Shown: positions 53,831 through 62,736, counted from the first letter of the stretch. The stretch is DNA of 64,000 nt from Cyanobacteriota bacterium (GCA_019752015.1 JAIEMQ010000005.1:1-64000), one strand, 5' to 3'. Program-made: numbers and translations. Notes: generated by a model not told the origin, from the letters alone.

Positions 53831-54583
53831 ATGCCGACCGGCACGCATCCAGCAACACGCTCGTTCATCTCGGGCCTGGCTTCACTCGTATTCGGTCCCC
53901 TGAAACAGGTCGGCGCGTCGGATTCGGGCGGCCGGTGGCGAGGGCGCGTTGTCAGCGTTCTTCTGGTCGCGGCCTTTCTCGCATTCACCGCGGGGTCGTA
54001 CTTTGCATTCAACCTGCTTCGCCAACAGCTGCGGCCTCTCGCCAATGCCATCGCCTCAGCCGGCGCCACTCCATACAGTCCCGCTACGGGTACCTACCTG
54101 ATCGCGTATGTCGTGACCGCATCGGATTGTGGCTGGTCGAATGAACAACACATGAAAAGTTTGTTCAGGACCATCCGTCCACAGCTGCGTACGAAGTACG
54201 GTGACACCTACGCACAGATCACCGTCGTCGCCGTGGATATGGATCAGGACCTCGACGCGGGATTGCGATTTTTGTCCGAGCTTGGCGGCGGATCGCCGGG
54301 GAACGCCTTCGATCAAATCGTCCTGGGCGGCCTCTGGCTCAACGAACAGCTCGTGCGGTTCATCTGGCGCGAGAACGTCACCGAGGCCCTGACGCCTCAA
54401 ATCGTTCTCGTTGAACCTCCCGTTGATGCGTCCACTTATCCGGTGGATTTCAAGCTTGGCGTGCAGGCGGACAAGGTCATCGCCAAGAAGAAGGGCGCCA
54501 GCGAGATCAAGAAGTGGCTCAGCGACGGTGCTCCTCTCGAGACGTCAACGGCCGCAGCGCAACCGTCGACAGGTCCGCGCTGA
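53831..54583 (+). CDS. Membrane-anchored thioredoxin-like protein with CXXS motif
   Basis: A 250-aa protein with one membrane helix (about residues 40-62). The exported part has a thioredoxin-like order: strand YLIAYVVTASDCGWS with C100-G101-W102-S103 at the position of the usual CXXC, helix EQHMKSLFRTIRPQL, strand ITVVAVDMD, and a C-terminal GASEIKKWLSDG helix. It ends in a disordered Ser/Pro/Thr tail. The single cysteine suggests a monothiol reductase, isomerase or binding role rather than a dithiol oxidase. A strong GGAGGAGA sits before the ATG. It heads a plus-strand run with two Cys-rich peptide genes. The fold is inferred from the pattern. Confidence 0.65.
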   Translation: MPTGTHPATRSFISGLASLVFGPLKQVGASDSGGRWRGRVVSVLLVAAFLAFTAGSYFAFNLLRQQLRPLANAIASAGATPYSPATGTYLIAYVVTASDCGWSNEQHMKSLFRTIRPQLRTKYGDTYAQITVVAVDMDQDLDAGLRFLSELGGGSPGNAFDQIVLGGLWLNEQLVRFIWRENVTEALTPQIVLVEPPVDASTYPVDFKLGVQADKVIAKKKGASEIKKWLSDGAPLETSTAAAQPSTGPR

Positions 54584-54633
54584 CAGGTTCCCGAATGAAT
54601 CGGAGAGTTTTCAATCACTGGATAGGAGGTCAC

Positions 54634-54846
54634 ATGTCACTTGCTCGAACCTTGCTCGGCTCGGCCATCCGTGGAATGCTGCTCGGGGCGTTCCTCGCGC
54701 TGGTCGCACCGGAGTCGCAGATGTCAGCCGGAGACGACGGCTGCAAGTGCGATGACGCCGGCTCCGGAAGCTACGCGTGCAACGCCGCTCAAACCGCCTG
54801 TGGGAACGGCGTCGAGGACTGCATCCTGAACTGCACGAGTAGCTAA
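54634..54846 (+). CDS. Cys-rich small secreted peptide 1
   Basis: A 70-aa precursor. A hydrophobic leader (about 5-25) ends with VAPES, followed by a small acidic core with six cysteines (C37, C39, C49, C56, C63, C67). GCKCDD, GSGSY and QTAC mark the core; the C-terminus is CTSS. The spacing fits up to three disulfides. Leader cleavage is not certain: no ideal AXA site is seen. A perfect GGAGG lies five to nine bases before the ATG. The family is not recognised; a bacteriocin-like, redox or signalling peptide is possible. It is 63% identical to the next peptide over the full length. Confidence 0.75.
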   Translation: MSLARTLLGSAIRGMLLGAFLALVAPESQMSAGDDGCKCDDAGSGSYACNAAQTACGNGVEDCILNCTSS

Positions 54847-54906
54847 TCGTCGCGCTGCGACAGGGCGCAATCTCAAGACGTCTCAATCACCGGATAGGAG
54901 GCTCCC

Positions 54907-55119
54907 ATGTCAGTTGCTCGAACGATTCTCAGCCTGGCCGTACGCGGCGCTGTGCTCGGCGCGTTGCTTGCCGCCGTCGCGCCCGAGTCACGCATTTCGG
55001 CCGGAGAGGAGGGCTGCAAGTGTGATGACAGCGGCTCGGGCGGCTACTCCTGCAGCTACGATCAGACGGCCTGCCTGGGCGGCGCAGAGCGGTGCCGCCT
55101 GGAGTGCATCTCCTCGTAA
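54907..55119 (+). CDS. Cys-rich small secreted peptide 2
   Basis: A 70-aa paralogue of the preceding peptide, with the same length and no gaps: 44 of 70 residues are identical. All six cysteines (37, 39, 49, 56, 63, 67), the VAPES leader end and GCKCDD are conserved. The variable positions are in the core between Cys49 and Cys67, including charge changes (Asp to Arg). The upstream Shine-Dalgarno segment TCAATCACCGGATAGGAGG is also duplicated. The two genes therefore arose by tandem duplication that included the translation signal. No function is recognised. Confidence 0.75.
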   Translation: MSVARTILSLAVRGAVLGALLAAVAPESRISAGEEGCKCDDSGSGGYSCSYDQTACLGGAERCRLECISS

Positions 55120-55191
55120 ACGCATCGACGCGTGAAACCGACGGGGCCGGCTGGCAACCGATCCCGTCGTTCATTCAGGTAGACTCTGCGT

Positions 55192-57642
55192 ATGTCAGCG
55201 GGACTGGTGACCTCACTGAGCGCTGAAGTGCCGAGAGGCATTCGCGAGCTGCTCCGGTCGCCCGGTTTTGCCGTCCTCGCCGTGACCACGCTGTCGATCG
55301 GCTTGGGCATCACAACGGCGATGTTCGCCGTCATGGACGCCTTGTTGTTCCGCCCTCCCTTCCATGTGGCAGACGCGGACCACGTCGTGCGCGTGCAGTT
55401 CAGGGTCAGGGGCGAGCCGTCCTTAATCGAACGCACTCATTACCCTCACTTCCAGACGTTGCGGGCAAGCGGAGCGTTCCATGCGGTCGCGGCTTATACG
55501 ATCGCTTCGGTCTCGATCGGTTCGGGTACCCAGGCGGAACTGGGCACGGCCATGCTGGTGTCAACCGAATTCTTTGGCGCACTTGGCACCACACCTCATC
55601 GCGGGACGTTCGTCACTGACCAGGCTGGCGCGGCCGATGGTGGTGACCGCGCGATCATTTCTCATGCGTTCTGGCAGAGCCGCTTCGCGGGGACACCGAC
55701 GGCGGTCGGCTCGAGCCTCACGATCGATCGCAAGACGTATGTGATTACCGGCGTAACACCGCCGACATTTCAAGGACTGAGCGCACGGCCCATCGACGTA
55801 TGGTTGCCGCTCGAGCACGCCTCGCTCGCCGGCGTGGCGCCGGCCAATTGGCGCGTTAATGCACGCCCGTTCTGGCTGTCGCTCGTGGCCCGGCAGCCCC
55901 GTGGCAGCAACCGCATCGTGTCCGAACAACGCGCCACTGCCGTGCTTCACGCCCAGCGTGCGGCGGGCGACAAGAGCCCGGTGCTGGACGTGGCGACGGC
56001 ATCCATCGTTCCCGGGCGTGGCGGAAACCGGACGCTCGAGGGCCGAGTGTCCCTCTGGCTCTCGGCACTCTCAGCCCTGGTGCTGTTGATCGCGTGTGCG
56101 AACGTCACCAATCTGTTTTTGGTGAGAGCCGCAATGCGGCAGCGCGAGCACGCAGTCAGGCTGACGCTCGGCGCATCGCGGTGGCACCTTGCCTGGCGGG
56201 TGCTCTTTGATACCGGCACCATCGTCATGGCCAGCGTCGCGCTCGCGCTACTCCTCTCGGCGCTCATTCGTCAGGCCGTCGCTGGACTTCTGCTCGGCGA
56301 CATTCCGCTGTCGCGGGAACTGCTCGATCCACGAACGGCGGCCATCACGACGGCGAGCGGAGTGCTCGTGTTCATCTTGGTCGCCGCGATTTCGCTCTCG
56401 CAGCTGCTAACCGCTGAACGGCGTCTCGACTTGCTAGCGCGCAGCACGCACGCGCGTGGGTTCGGCGCCGGCACTCGCCGCATTCTCCTGGCCGTCCAGG
56501 GATGCCTGTGCTTCATTCTGGTGTTCGTCGCAGCGTTGTTCGAATCGAGCCTACGGCGAGTCAACGCCCTGGATCTGGGAGTCGAACTGGATCAGACCAT
56601 TCAGTTGTCGATCACCGGCGGAGGCAGTGTGCGCAGCGCCGATGAGAACCGCCGGATTTTCGAATCCATCCGTGCTGAGCTGTCGCGCCATCCGGCAGTC
56701 GAGCGGGTGACCTTGACGGAGGGCTCGCCCTTCATGTCCGGAAGCGGAGCCGGCCCCTGGACCAGGGAACGAAGCGCCAAGGAGTTGTGGGGTCAGGGCA
56801 ACGAGGTGGCGTATCGCAGCGCCGTAGGCTCCGGCTTTTTCGCGACCGTCGGAGCACGCACCCTGCGTGGACGCGATATCACCACCGCGGACACGGCTGG
56901 CGCCGAACGGATCGCTGTGATCAATGCGCCTCTCGCCAAGTACTTGTGGCCCGGCAAGGACGCCCTCGGCGAATGCATGTGGCTTGATGACGAGCCGTCG
57001 TGTCTGCGTATCGTCGGCGTGCAGGAAGGCGTGTGGAAATTCCGCATGCTCGAGCGGAACCAGATGGCCGTGTACTTGCCGCTGGCGCAGGCCGGAGATT
57101 CGGTGCCAAGTGCCGTGTTCATCAGGCCGCGGGGCGACGCGCGGGAGTTTCTTCCGCAGGTTCGGGCCATCGTTCAGACGCTTTACCCGGATCTTCCTGC
57201 GGTGAGGGCGGTGATCGTGCGCGACGTTGCCGATCCCGAATCCCGGCCGTGGCGCCTCGGCACAGTCGTCTTCACCGCGATGGGGGCGGTCGCACTCCTG
57301 ATCGCGTCGGTCGGTCTCTACAGCATCGTGGCCATGGGCACCACGGCCCGAATCAAGGAGCTGGGCATTCGTACCGCGCTCGGCGCGCGATGGAGACATT
57401 TGACACGAGTCGTGGTCTGGGAAGGGTTGGGATCCGTGGGGATCGGGCTCCTGGTGGGTGCCGTTGCCGTTGCCGGAATCAGTGACTGGCTAGCCGGTGC
57501 TTTGTATCAGACGCCTCCGAGAGATCCCGCGATCTTCATCGAGACCGTCATCGTGATGCTTGGGGTGTCTGTCGCAGCCGTCGTCACGCCGGCGGTTCGC
57601 GCGATCATCCTGGATCCCGCGACGGTTCTCCGTTCTGAATAG
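55192..57642 (+). CDS. ADOP-type duplicated MacB/FtsX ABC permease
   Basis: An 816-aa inner-membrane permease with both MacB-PCD and FtsX repeats. It begins EVPRGIRELLRSPGFAVLAVTTLSIGLGITTAMFAV; FtsX helices at about 290-310 (LVLLIACANVTNLFLV), 340-365 and 385-410, then 700-720 and 755-810. It ends PAVRAIILDPATVLRSE. The N-terminal TLSIGLGITTAM differs from the usual TLALGIGANTAI of the family. Its position behind the Cys-rich peptides makes it a candidate exporter for them, but no ATPase is next to it; one at a distance, such as the gene at 21737, would be needed. The start is ATG at 55192. Confidence 0.88.
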   Translation: MSAGLVTSLSAEVPRGIRELLRSPGFAVLAVTTLSIGLGITTAMFAVMDALLFRPPFHVADADHVVRVQFRVRGEPSLIERTHYPHFQTLRASGAFHAVAAYTIASVSIGSGTQAELGTAMLVSTEFFGALGTTPHRGTFVTDQAGAADGGDRAIISHAFWQSRFAGTPTAVGSSLTIDRKTYVITGVTPPTFQGLSARPIDVWLPLEHASLAGVAPANWRVNARPFWLSLVARQPRGSNRIVSEQRATAVLHAQRAAGDKSPVLDVATASIVPGRGGNRTLEGRVSLWLSALSALVLLIACANVTNLFLVRAAMRQREHAVRLTLGASRWHLAWRVLFDTGTIVMASVALALLLSALIRQAVAGLLLGDIPLSRELLDPRTAAITTASGVLVFILVAAISLSQLLTAERRLDLLARSTHARGFGAGTRRILLAVQGCLCFILVFVAALFESSLRRVNALDLGVELDQTIQLSITGGGSVRSADENRRIFESIRAELSRHPAVERVTLTEGSPFMSGSGAGPWTRERSAKELWGQGNEVAYRSAVGSGFFATVGARTLRGRDITTADTAGAERIAVINAPLAKYLWPGKDALGECMWLDDEPSCLRIVGVQEGVWKFRMLERNQMAVYLPLAQAGDSVPSAVFIRPRGDAREFLPQVRAIVQTLYPDLPAVRAVIVRDVADPESRPWRLGTVVFTAMGAVALLIASVGLYSIVAMGTTARIKELGIRTALGARWRHLTRVVVWEGLGSVGIGLLVGAVAVAGISDWLAGALYQTPPRDPAIFIETVIVMLGVSVAAVVTPAVRAIILDPATVLRSE

Positions 57643-57699
57643 GCAGCGGTTTCGGTCCGCGGAACCCCGGCACCTTGGGGCCGCGGTATCATCCCGCGC

Positions 57700-58872
57700 A
57701 TGGATCGTCGCTCTTTGATCAAATTTGGCGGGATGGCGGCACTCGGATTCGCACTCGAGGGCTGCGCCCCGACGACAGCGAAGCCCCAACTCGCTCCAAA
57801 GCGCCCGCAGCTTCGGCTGCCGCCGGTGAACATTTCCTACGATCGCATCATCCGCACCACGATCGGATTGCGCCCGCATCGGCCGTCCGGCTTCGTCCTG
57901 AAGGCCGACAAGCTCGATGGCAAGACGCTGATTCACAACTTCGGCCACGGTGGCTCGGGCATGTCGCTGTCGTGGGGCACGGCATCGATGGCGACCGATC
58001 TTGCGCTGCCGCACACCGAGCGCAAGGCGGCCGTCCTCGGGTCGGGCGTCGTCGGTCTCACATCCGCGCGTGAGCTGCAGCGTCACGGCTTCGACGTCAC
58101 GATCTACGCGGCGACGGTTCCACCCGACACGACGTCGAACATGTCGCTCGCGGGATGGACGCCGACATCAGGTCTCGTCGACAACCAGCTGCGAACAACC
58201 GAGTGGGATCTGCAAGTGCGGCAGGCCGCGCGGATCGCGTATCGACGATTGCAGCTGCTCGCCGGCTCGCACTACGGCGTTTCGTGGATCAAGCAGTACC
58301 AGCCCACCGACAACGATCCGTCGACGCCGAATCCGAATCCCAATCCCAATCCGATCCTGCCGCTGGAGCTGCAAGGCCCGCGCGTCGTGCTTGGGCCCGG
58401 CGAACATCCGTTCCAGACGCGCTATTGCGTCGAGCGCGACGAGATGCGCATCGAACCGTCGATCTATCTCGACGCCTTGATGACCGACTTCCTGAACTGG
58501 GGCGGCAAGGTCGTGATTCGGAAGTTCGCGTCGCCGGCGGAGATCGCGACGCTCAGTGAGAACGTGATCGTCAACTGCACCGGCCTTGGCGCGAAAGAGA
58601 TCTTCAAGGATCCGGAACTCGTACCCCTTAAGGGTCAGCTCGTCGTCCTGATCCCGCAGGCCGAGATCAATTACGGGACCAACGGCATCGGCCGGCAGCT
58701 GCCGCCGGACTCGGGATTCGTGCACATGATGCCGCGATCGGACGGCATCATCCTGGGCGGCACCTCGATTCGTGACAACTGGTCGCTCGATGTCGAGGAA
58801 AAAGAGCGGCAGCGGGTCGTCGATCTGCACATCGAGTTATTCAACTCGATGAGGAGCGCGCGCCGAACCTGA
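57700..58872 (+). CDS. Tat-lipoprotein FAD oxidoreductase with circularly permuted DAAO motifs
   Basis: A 390-aa protein. The N-terminus has the Tat motif RRSLIKF (3-9) and a lipobox LEGC (Cys22). The D-amino-acid-oxidase C-terminal motifs come first: GLRPHRPSG (57-65) and HNFGHGGSGMSLSWGTA (79-95). The dinucleotide-binding GSGVVGLTSARELQRHG (114-130) follows, then substrate-domain features and PRSDGIILGGT near the C-terminus. The usual order is the reverse. It should oxidise an amino acid or amine with FAD on the outside of the membrane. It lies 57 bases behind the permease and is likely part of the same run. Confidence 0.85.
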   Translation: MDRRSLIKFGGMAALGFALEGCAPTTAKPQLAPKRPQLRLPPVNISYDRIIRTTIGLRPHRPSGFVLKADKLDGKTLIHNFGHGGSGMSLSWGTASMATDLALPHTERKAAVLGSGVVGLTSARELQRHGFDVTIYAATVPPDTTSNMSLAGWTPTSGLVDNQLRTTEWDLQVRQAARIAYRRLQLLAGSHYGVSWIKQYQPTDNDPSTPNPNPNPNPILPLELQGPRVVLGPGEHPFQTRYCVERDEMRIEPSIYLDALMTDFLNWGGKVVIRKFASPAEIATLSENVIVNCTGLGAKEIFKDPELVPLKGQLVVLIPQAEINYGTNGIGRQLPPDSGFVHMMPRSDGIILGGTSIRDNWSLDVEEKERQRVVDLHIELFNSMRSARRT

Positions 58873-58947
58873 GCGAGCCTGCCTGGCCGAAGCGTCTTCG
58901 CGAAGGCTGGCATACGCCTTGCTCTGACGAGCGCGAAGGTGTTTGCC

Positions 58948-59367
58948 ATGAACTTGATTACTGCCCCGGAATTGCGGAAACGCAACAAAGTTCGCTCTGC
59001 CTGGATCTCGTTTGCCGGCCGAATCGCCGCCCAAATCATCGGTGCGATTGCCACTGTGACGCTTGGAGTCGTCGTCCTCGGCGGGCGCCAGGCGCCCGCG
59101 GCGGCCGCGACCGCCGCCGAGCCGACTGTCCTCGTGGCGACACCGATTCGCACTCATGGGGAGACAGTCATCGTCATGCTGCCCGTTGGGAAGGACGGCC
59201 GCGTCGACCAGGCACTTGCACGGAATGTCGCGGAGTCGTTTGAAAAAACTAAGGCAACGGCCGGACGCCAAGATGCTGCGCCGCAAACGCCCATTGATCC
59301 GCCCGCTCCGCAATCAGCCGATCCGTCGGTCGATACGCGTGCGAGCCTTGAGTTTCCACGCGAATGA
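58948..59367 (+). CDS. Hypothetical membrane protein
   Basis: A 139-aa frame. Residues about 24-50 (AGRIAAQIIGAIATVTLGVVVLG) form a membrane helix; the rest is an Ala/Pro-rich exported tail. No family is recognised. The start ATG at 58948 follows the oxidoreductase by 75 bases. The last 119 bases overlap the S9 gene on the other strand, and the tail there is low complexity, so either the true C-terminus is shorter or the frame has been extended by decay. Confidence 0.5.
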   Translation: MNLITAPELRKRNKVRSAWISFAGRIAAQIIGAIATVTLGVVVLGGRQAPAAAATAAEPTVLVATPIRTHGETVIVMLPVGKDGRVDQALARNVAESFEKTKATAGRQDAAPQTPIDPPAPQSADPSVDTRASLEFPRE

Positions 59368-61315
59368 GCACCGGGCGCTCGCAGGCCTGCGCCGCCTGCA
59401 GCGCCGCGATGAACTTGAACGAGTGGCTCGGCACGACGCGATCGTCGTGATCGGCCGTCGTCACCAGCGTCGCCGGGTAGCACGTGCCGGCGCGCACGTT
59501 GTGCAGCGGCGAATACTTGATCAGGAACGCGAACTGTTTCGGATCGGATGACGATCCATACTCCGTCGCCCACAGCTTGCCGCCGGTGAACTGGTCGTAG
59601 CGGAGCATGTCCATGACGCCGACGGCGGGAAGGGCGACCGCGAATAGATCAGGGCGTTGTTCCATCACCGCGCCGACCAGCAACCCGCCGTTCGATCCGC
59701 CCATGATGCCGAGCCGATCGGGCGAGGTGAACTTCTGCTTCACCAGATGTTCGGCGACCGCGATGAAGTCGTCGAACACGTTCTGCTTCTTCTCGAGATA
59801 GCCGGCCTTGTGCCACGCCTCGCCGTATTCGGCGCCGCCGCGAATGTTCACCGACACGAACACGCCGCCCAGCTCGAGCCACGCCGGCACGTCCGATCGA
59901 TAGAACGGCAGCACGCTGATCGAGAAGCCGCCGTATCCATACAGCACGATCGGATTACGTCCGTCCTGCTTCAATCCTTTCCGGCTGGTCATGAAGAAGG
60001 GCACGCGCGTGCCGTCTTTGGACGTGGCGACCATCGCGCGCGTCTCGAACAGCGACGGATCGATCGGCGGTTGCGGCGCTTCGAACGGGACGCGCGAACG
60101 TGAGGCGAGGTCGTATCGATAGACGGTTACCGGCGACAGCGGCGAGCTGAACGAGAACCACACGTCGTATGAATCGGCTCGCCCGTAGAGATCCGTAACC
60201 GCGCCGACGCCGGGCAGCGGAATTTCGCCTTCGCGCGCGCCGTCGAGGTTGAACACGTCAATGCGGCTCTGCACGTCGGCGAGCGAGTGGATCACGATGC
60301 GGCCGCCGGCCAGCGCCGCGTCCTCGATCGCGTGCGCCTGCTCGGGAACCACGACCTTCCACGCCGACGGATGCGGGTTCTCGAGATCGATCGCGATGAT
60401 GCGGCGCTTCGCCGCGTCCTTGTCGGATCTCAGGTAGACGCGCGTGTGATAGTTGCCGATCGGCGTGTATTCGGCGTCGATGCTTTCGACGATCGGCTTG
60501 ATCTCGGCGGTCACCTTCGGGCTGGCCGGATTGCCGAGATTGATGAAGTGCAGCTGGTTGTTGTTGTCGGCGCCTCGATACGTGCGAATGAAAACGTAGC
60601 GCCCGTCCTCGCTGACCGTCGCGTTGACGATCCACGACGGATGATCCTGCCGCTGATAAATCAGGATGTCGTCGGATTGCGGCGTGCCGACGACGTGGTA
60701 GTAGATCGCCTGGTGAGCGAGCGCCGCCTCGAGCACTTTCCCCGCCGGCGGCTCGGGATAGCGCGAGTAGAAGAAGCCGCGCGAATCGTGCGTCCACGCG
60801 ATCTCCGAAAATCGTACCCACGCCACTGTGTCCACGAGATCGGCGCCGCTGGCGACGTTGCGGATGCGCAGCGTCTCCCAATCGGCGCCGCCTTCGGCGA
60901 TGCCGTAGACGATCAGCCTTGCATCAGGAGAAGGAGCGTATTGCGCGAGCGAGACCGATCCGTCAGGCGACAGCAGGTTCGGATCGATCACCATCGACGG
61001 CGGATCGAACAATCCGGTCCGCACATAGATCGGTGATTGCCGCTGCAGGCCGGTGTTGCGCGCGTAGAACAGCCGGCCGTTCTCGACGACCGGCAGGCTG
61101 GTGCGGGCGTAGTCCCACAGCTCGGTCAGCCGGTTTTTCAAATGTTCGCGGAGCGGCAGCCTTTCGAGATGCGCGAAGGTGGCCGCGTTCTGCGCGCCCA
61201 CCCAGGCAGCAACTTCAGGCGAATCGAGATCCTCCAGCCAGCGATACGGATCGGCAACGCTGATTGACCCGTATTGGTCGACGACCTCGCCCTGGCGAGT
61301 CTCCGGATAACGCAC
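59249..61315 (-). CDS. Prolyl oligopeptidase (S9A)
   Basis: A 688-aa peptidase cleaving short peptides after proline. The N-terminal segment RYPETRQGEVVDQYGSISVADPYRWLED and the propeller (about 70-405) are followed by the alpha/beta-hydrolase domain with GYGGF, GGSNGGLLVGA (Ser near 538) and DHDDRVVP (Asp). The last motif residue is the His in ETQGSHAYRPTDRLI. There is no signal peptide, so the enzyme is probably cytoplasmic. The start lies three bases from the M20 gene upstream, so they are co-transcribed. The 3' end overlaps the preceding convergent frame by 119 bases. Confidence 0.92.
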   Translation of the reverse strand: MRYPETRQGEVVDQYGSISVADPYRWLEDLDSPEVAAWVGAQNAATFAHLERLPLREHLKNRLTELWDYARTSLPVVENGRLFYARNTGLQRQSPIYVRTGLFDPPSMVIDPNLLSPDGSVSLAQYAPSPDARLIVYGIAEGGADWETLRIRNVASGADLVDTVAWVRFSEIAWTHDSRGFFYSRYPEPPAGKVLEAALAHQAIYYHVVGTPQSDDILIYQRQDHPSWIVNATVSEDGRYVFIRTYRGADNNNQLHFINLGNPASPKVTAEIKPIVESIDAEYTPIGNYHTRVYLRSDKDAAKRRIIAIDLENPHPSAWKVVVPEQAHAIEDAALAGGRIVIHSLADVQSRIDVFNLDGAREGEIPLPGVGAVTDLYGRADSYDVWFSFSSPLSPVTVYRYDLASRSRVPFEAPQPPIDPSLFETRAMVATSKDGTRVPFFMTSRKGLKQDGRNPIVLYGYGGFSISVLPFYRSDVPAWLELGGVFVSVNIRGGAEYGEAWHKAGYLEKKQNVFDDFIAVAEHLVKQKFTSPDRLGIMGGSNGGLLVGAVMEQRPDLFAVALPAVGVMDMLRYDQFTGGKLWATEYGSSSDPKQFAFLIKYSPLHNVRAGTCYPATLVTTADHDDRVVPSHSFKFIAALQAAQACERPVLIRVETQGSHAYRPTDRLIAERADQWAFAAQHLGVRPLP

Positions 61316-61318
61316 GCG

Positions 61319-62725
61319 TTACTTGGCGCGCGCGAGATCGACGACGGCGTCCCAGTTGAAGCGCACGAATCGATAGAGCTCGCTCTCGAGAATGCGCTCC
61401 TGATCGCTGTGCGCGCCGAAGCCCTTCGGGCCGTCCTCGCTGTCGGTCGCGGGGCCGATGCCGTAGCACTGCATGCCCTTGCGGCGCAGGAACGCCATGT
61501 CGGTCGCGCCCGTGCTCATCGTCGGCAGCGTCACCGCCTTGTAGTGCTTGGTGATGTTGGACTCGAGCGCCTTGAACGCGTCGGAATCGAGCTTCGCCGT
61601 CGGCGTCGACGGGCGCGTATCGCGCGCGCCGTAGCTGACTTCGACCTGCGGATCGTTTACGACCTGCTTCACCAGCTCCAGGAACTTCGCCGGATCCTCA
61701 TCGGGCGCGAGGCGCGTGTCGATTGTCGCGGTGCCTTCCGACGGAATGACGTTCGTGCGATAGCCGCCGCCGATGATCGTCGGCGACAGCGACGTCCGCA
61801 GCATCGACCAGTGGCGCGGCTCGTTCTTGCGCATGTAGTCGTTCGCGGGGCCCGACACTTTCGGATCCGGGCTCAGCAGCGCCTGGTAGCGCTTCGCTTC
61901 TTCCGGCGACGACACCGAGGCGAGGCGCTTGAAATAGGCCGCGGTCGTTTCGTTGATGCGCATCGGCGGCGTCCACGCGGCGATCTTGCCGACCGCTTCG
62001 CCGAGGTGCGCGAGCGCGTTGTCTTCGAGCGGCACCGAGCCGTGGCCGGCGACACCGCGCGACGTGACCGTAATCGCACGCGGGATCTTCTCGACGGTCT
62101 GGATCGACGCGAACTTCACCACGCCGCCGGTGCGCGTGACGCTGCCGCCTTCGGCGTAGCAGAACTCGGCGTCGATGGCGTCGTAGTGCTCGTTGGCCAT
62201 GAACTGGATGCCGAGGCTCGACGTTCCTTCCTCGCCGGCTTCGAAGAGCGCGATCACATCGCGCTCGAGCGCGACGTTCATGCGCTTCAGGCTCAGCATC
62301 GTCATCAGCGTCGCGATGACGTTGTCCTTGTCGTCAACGGTGCCGCGGCCGTAGATGTAGCCGCCTTCGCGATCGGCGGAGAACGGCGGGTGCGACCACT
62401 TCTTCTCATCGACGTTGACCGTGTCGGTATGTCCCATCAGCAACAGCGGCCGTTTCGCGCCATTGCCCTTGATCCGCGCGACGAGATTGGGCCGATTGGG
62501 ATCCTTGAGGACGAAGGTTTGCGTCGGAATGCCCTCGGCTTCGAGCACCTGCCGGAGATAGTCGACGACGGGCTTCTCACCGCCCGGCGGATCGGTGCTG
62601 TTCATCTTGATGATGGCCTGAAAGTGCTCGAGGGACTCGGCGTCGATGGCCGGCCAGTTCGGTTGTTGTCCCTGCGCGAGGAGGGACGTCGACAGCATCG
62701 CAGCAATCAAAAGCGTCTTTCGCAT
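61319..62725 (-). CDS. Secreted M20 family peptidase
   Basis: A 468-aa zinc exopeptidase. Signal peptide MRKTLLIAAMLSTSLLAQGQ. Metal and catalytic sites are visible: GHTDTVNVDEKKW (H, D), GRGTVDDKDNV (D), EAGEEGTSSLG (E, E) and GHGSVPLEDNAL in the lid domain. The family includes carboxypeptidases and dipeptidases; the large lid matches the acidobacterial subgroup. The ATG at 62725 starts the signal peptide; a longer open frame upstream is rejected. It is between the VWA gene and the prolyl oligopeptidase gene in one minus-strand operon. Confidence 0.92.
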   Translation of the reverse strand: MRKTLLIAAMLSTSLLAQGQQPNWPAIDAESLEHFQAIIKMNSTDPPGGEKPVVDYLRQVLEAEGIPTQTFVLKDPNRPNLVARIKGNGAKRPLLLMGHTDTVNVDEKKWSHPPFSADREGGYIYGRGTVDDKDNVIATLMTMLSLKRMNVALERDVIALFEAGEEGTSSLGIQFMANEHYDAIDAEFCYAEGGSVTRTGGVVKFASIQTVEKIPRAITVTSRGVAGHGSVPLEDNALAHLGEAVGKIAAWTPPMRINETTAAYFKRLASVSSPEEAKRYQALLSPDPKVSGPANDYMRKNEPRHWSMLRTSLSPTIIGGGYRTNVIPSEGTATIDTRLAPDEDPAKFLELVKQVVNDPQVEVSYGARDTRPSTPTAKLDSDAFKALESNITKHYKAVTLPTMSTGATDMAFLRRKGMQCYGIGPATDSEDGPKGFGAHSDQERILESELYRFVRFNWDAVVDLARAK

Positions 62726-62736
62726 AGCCGGTAAAT

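Noticed and set aside
53831-58872. Type II polyketide, NRPS or standard RiPP cluster
   Set aside because: No cyclodehydratase, radical SAM, lanthionine synthetase or carrier-protein gene is present; only the peptides, permease and redox proteins are seen.
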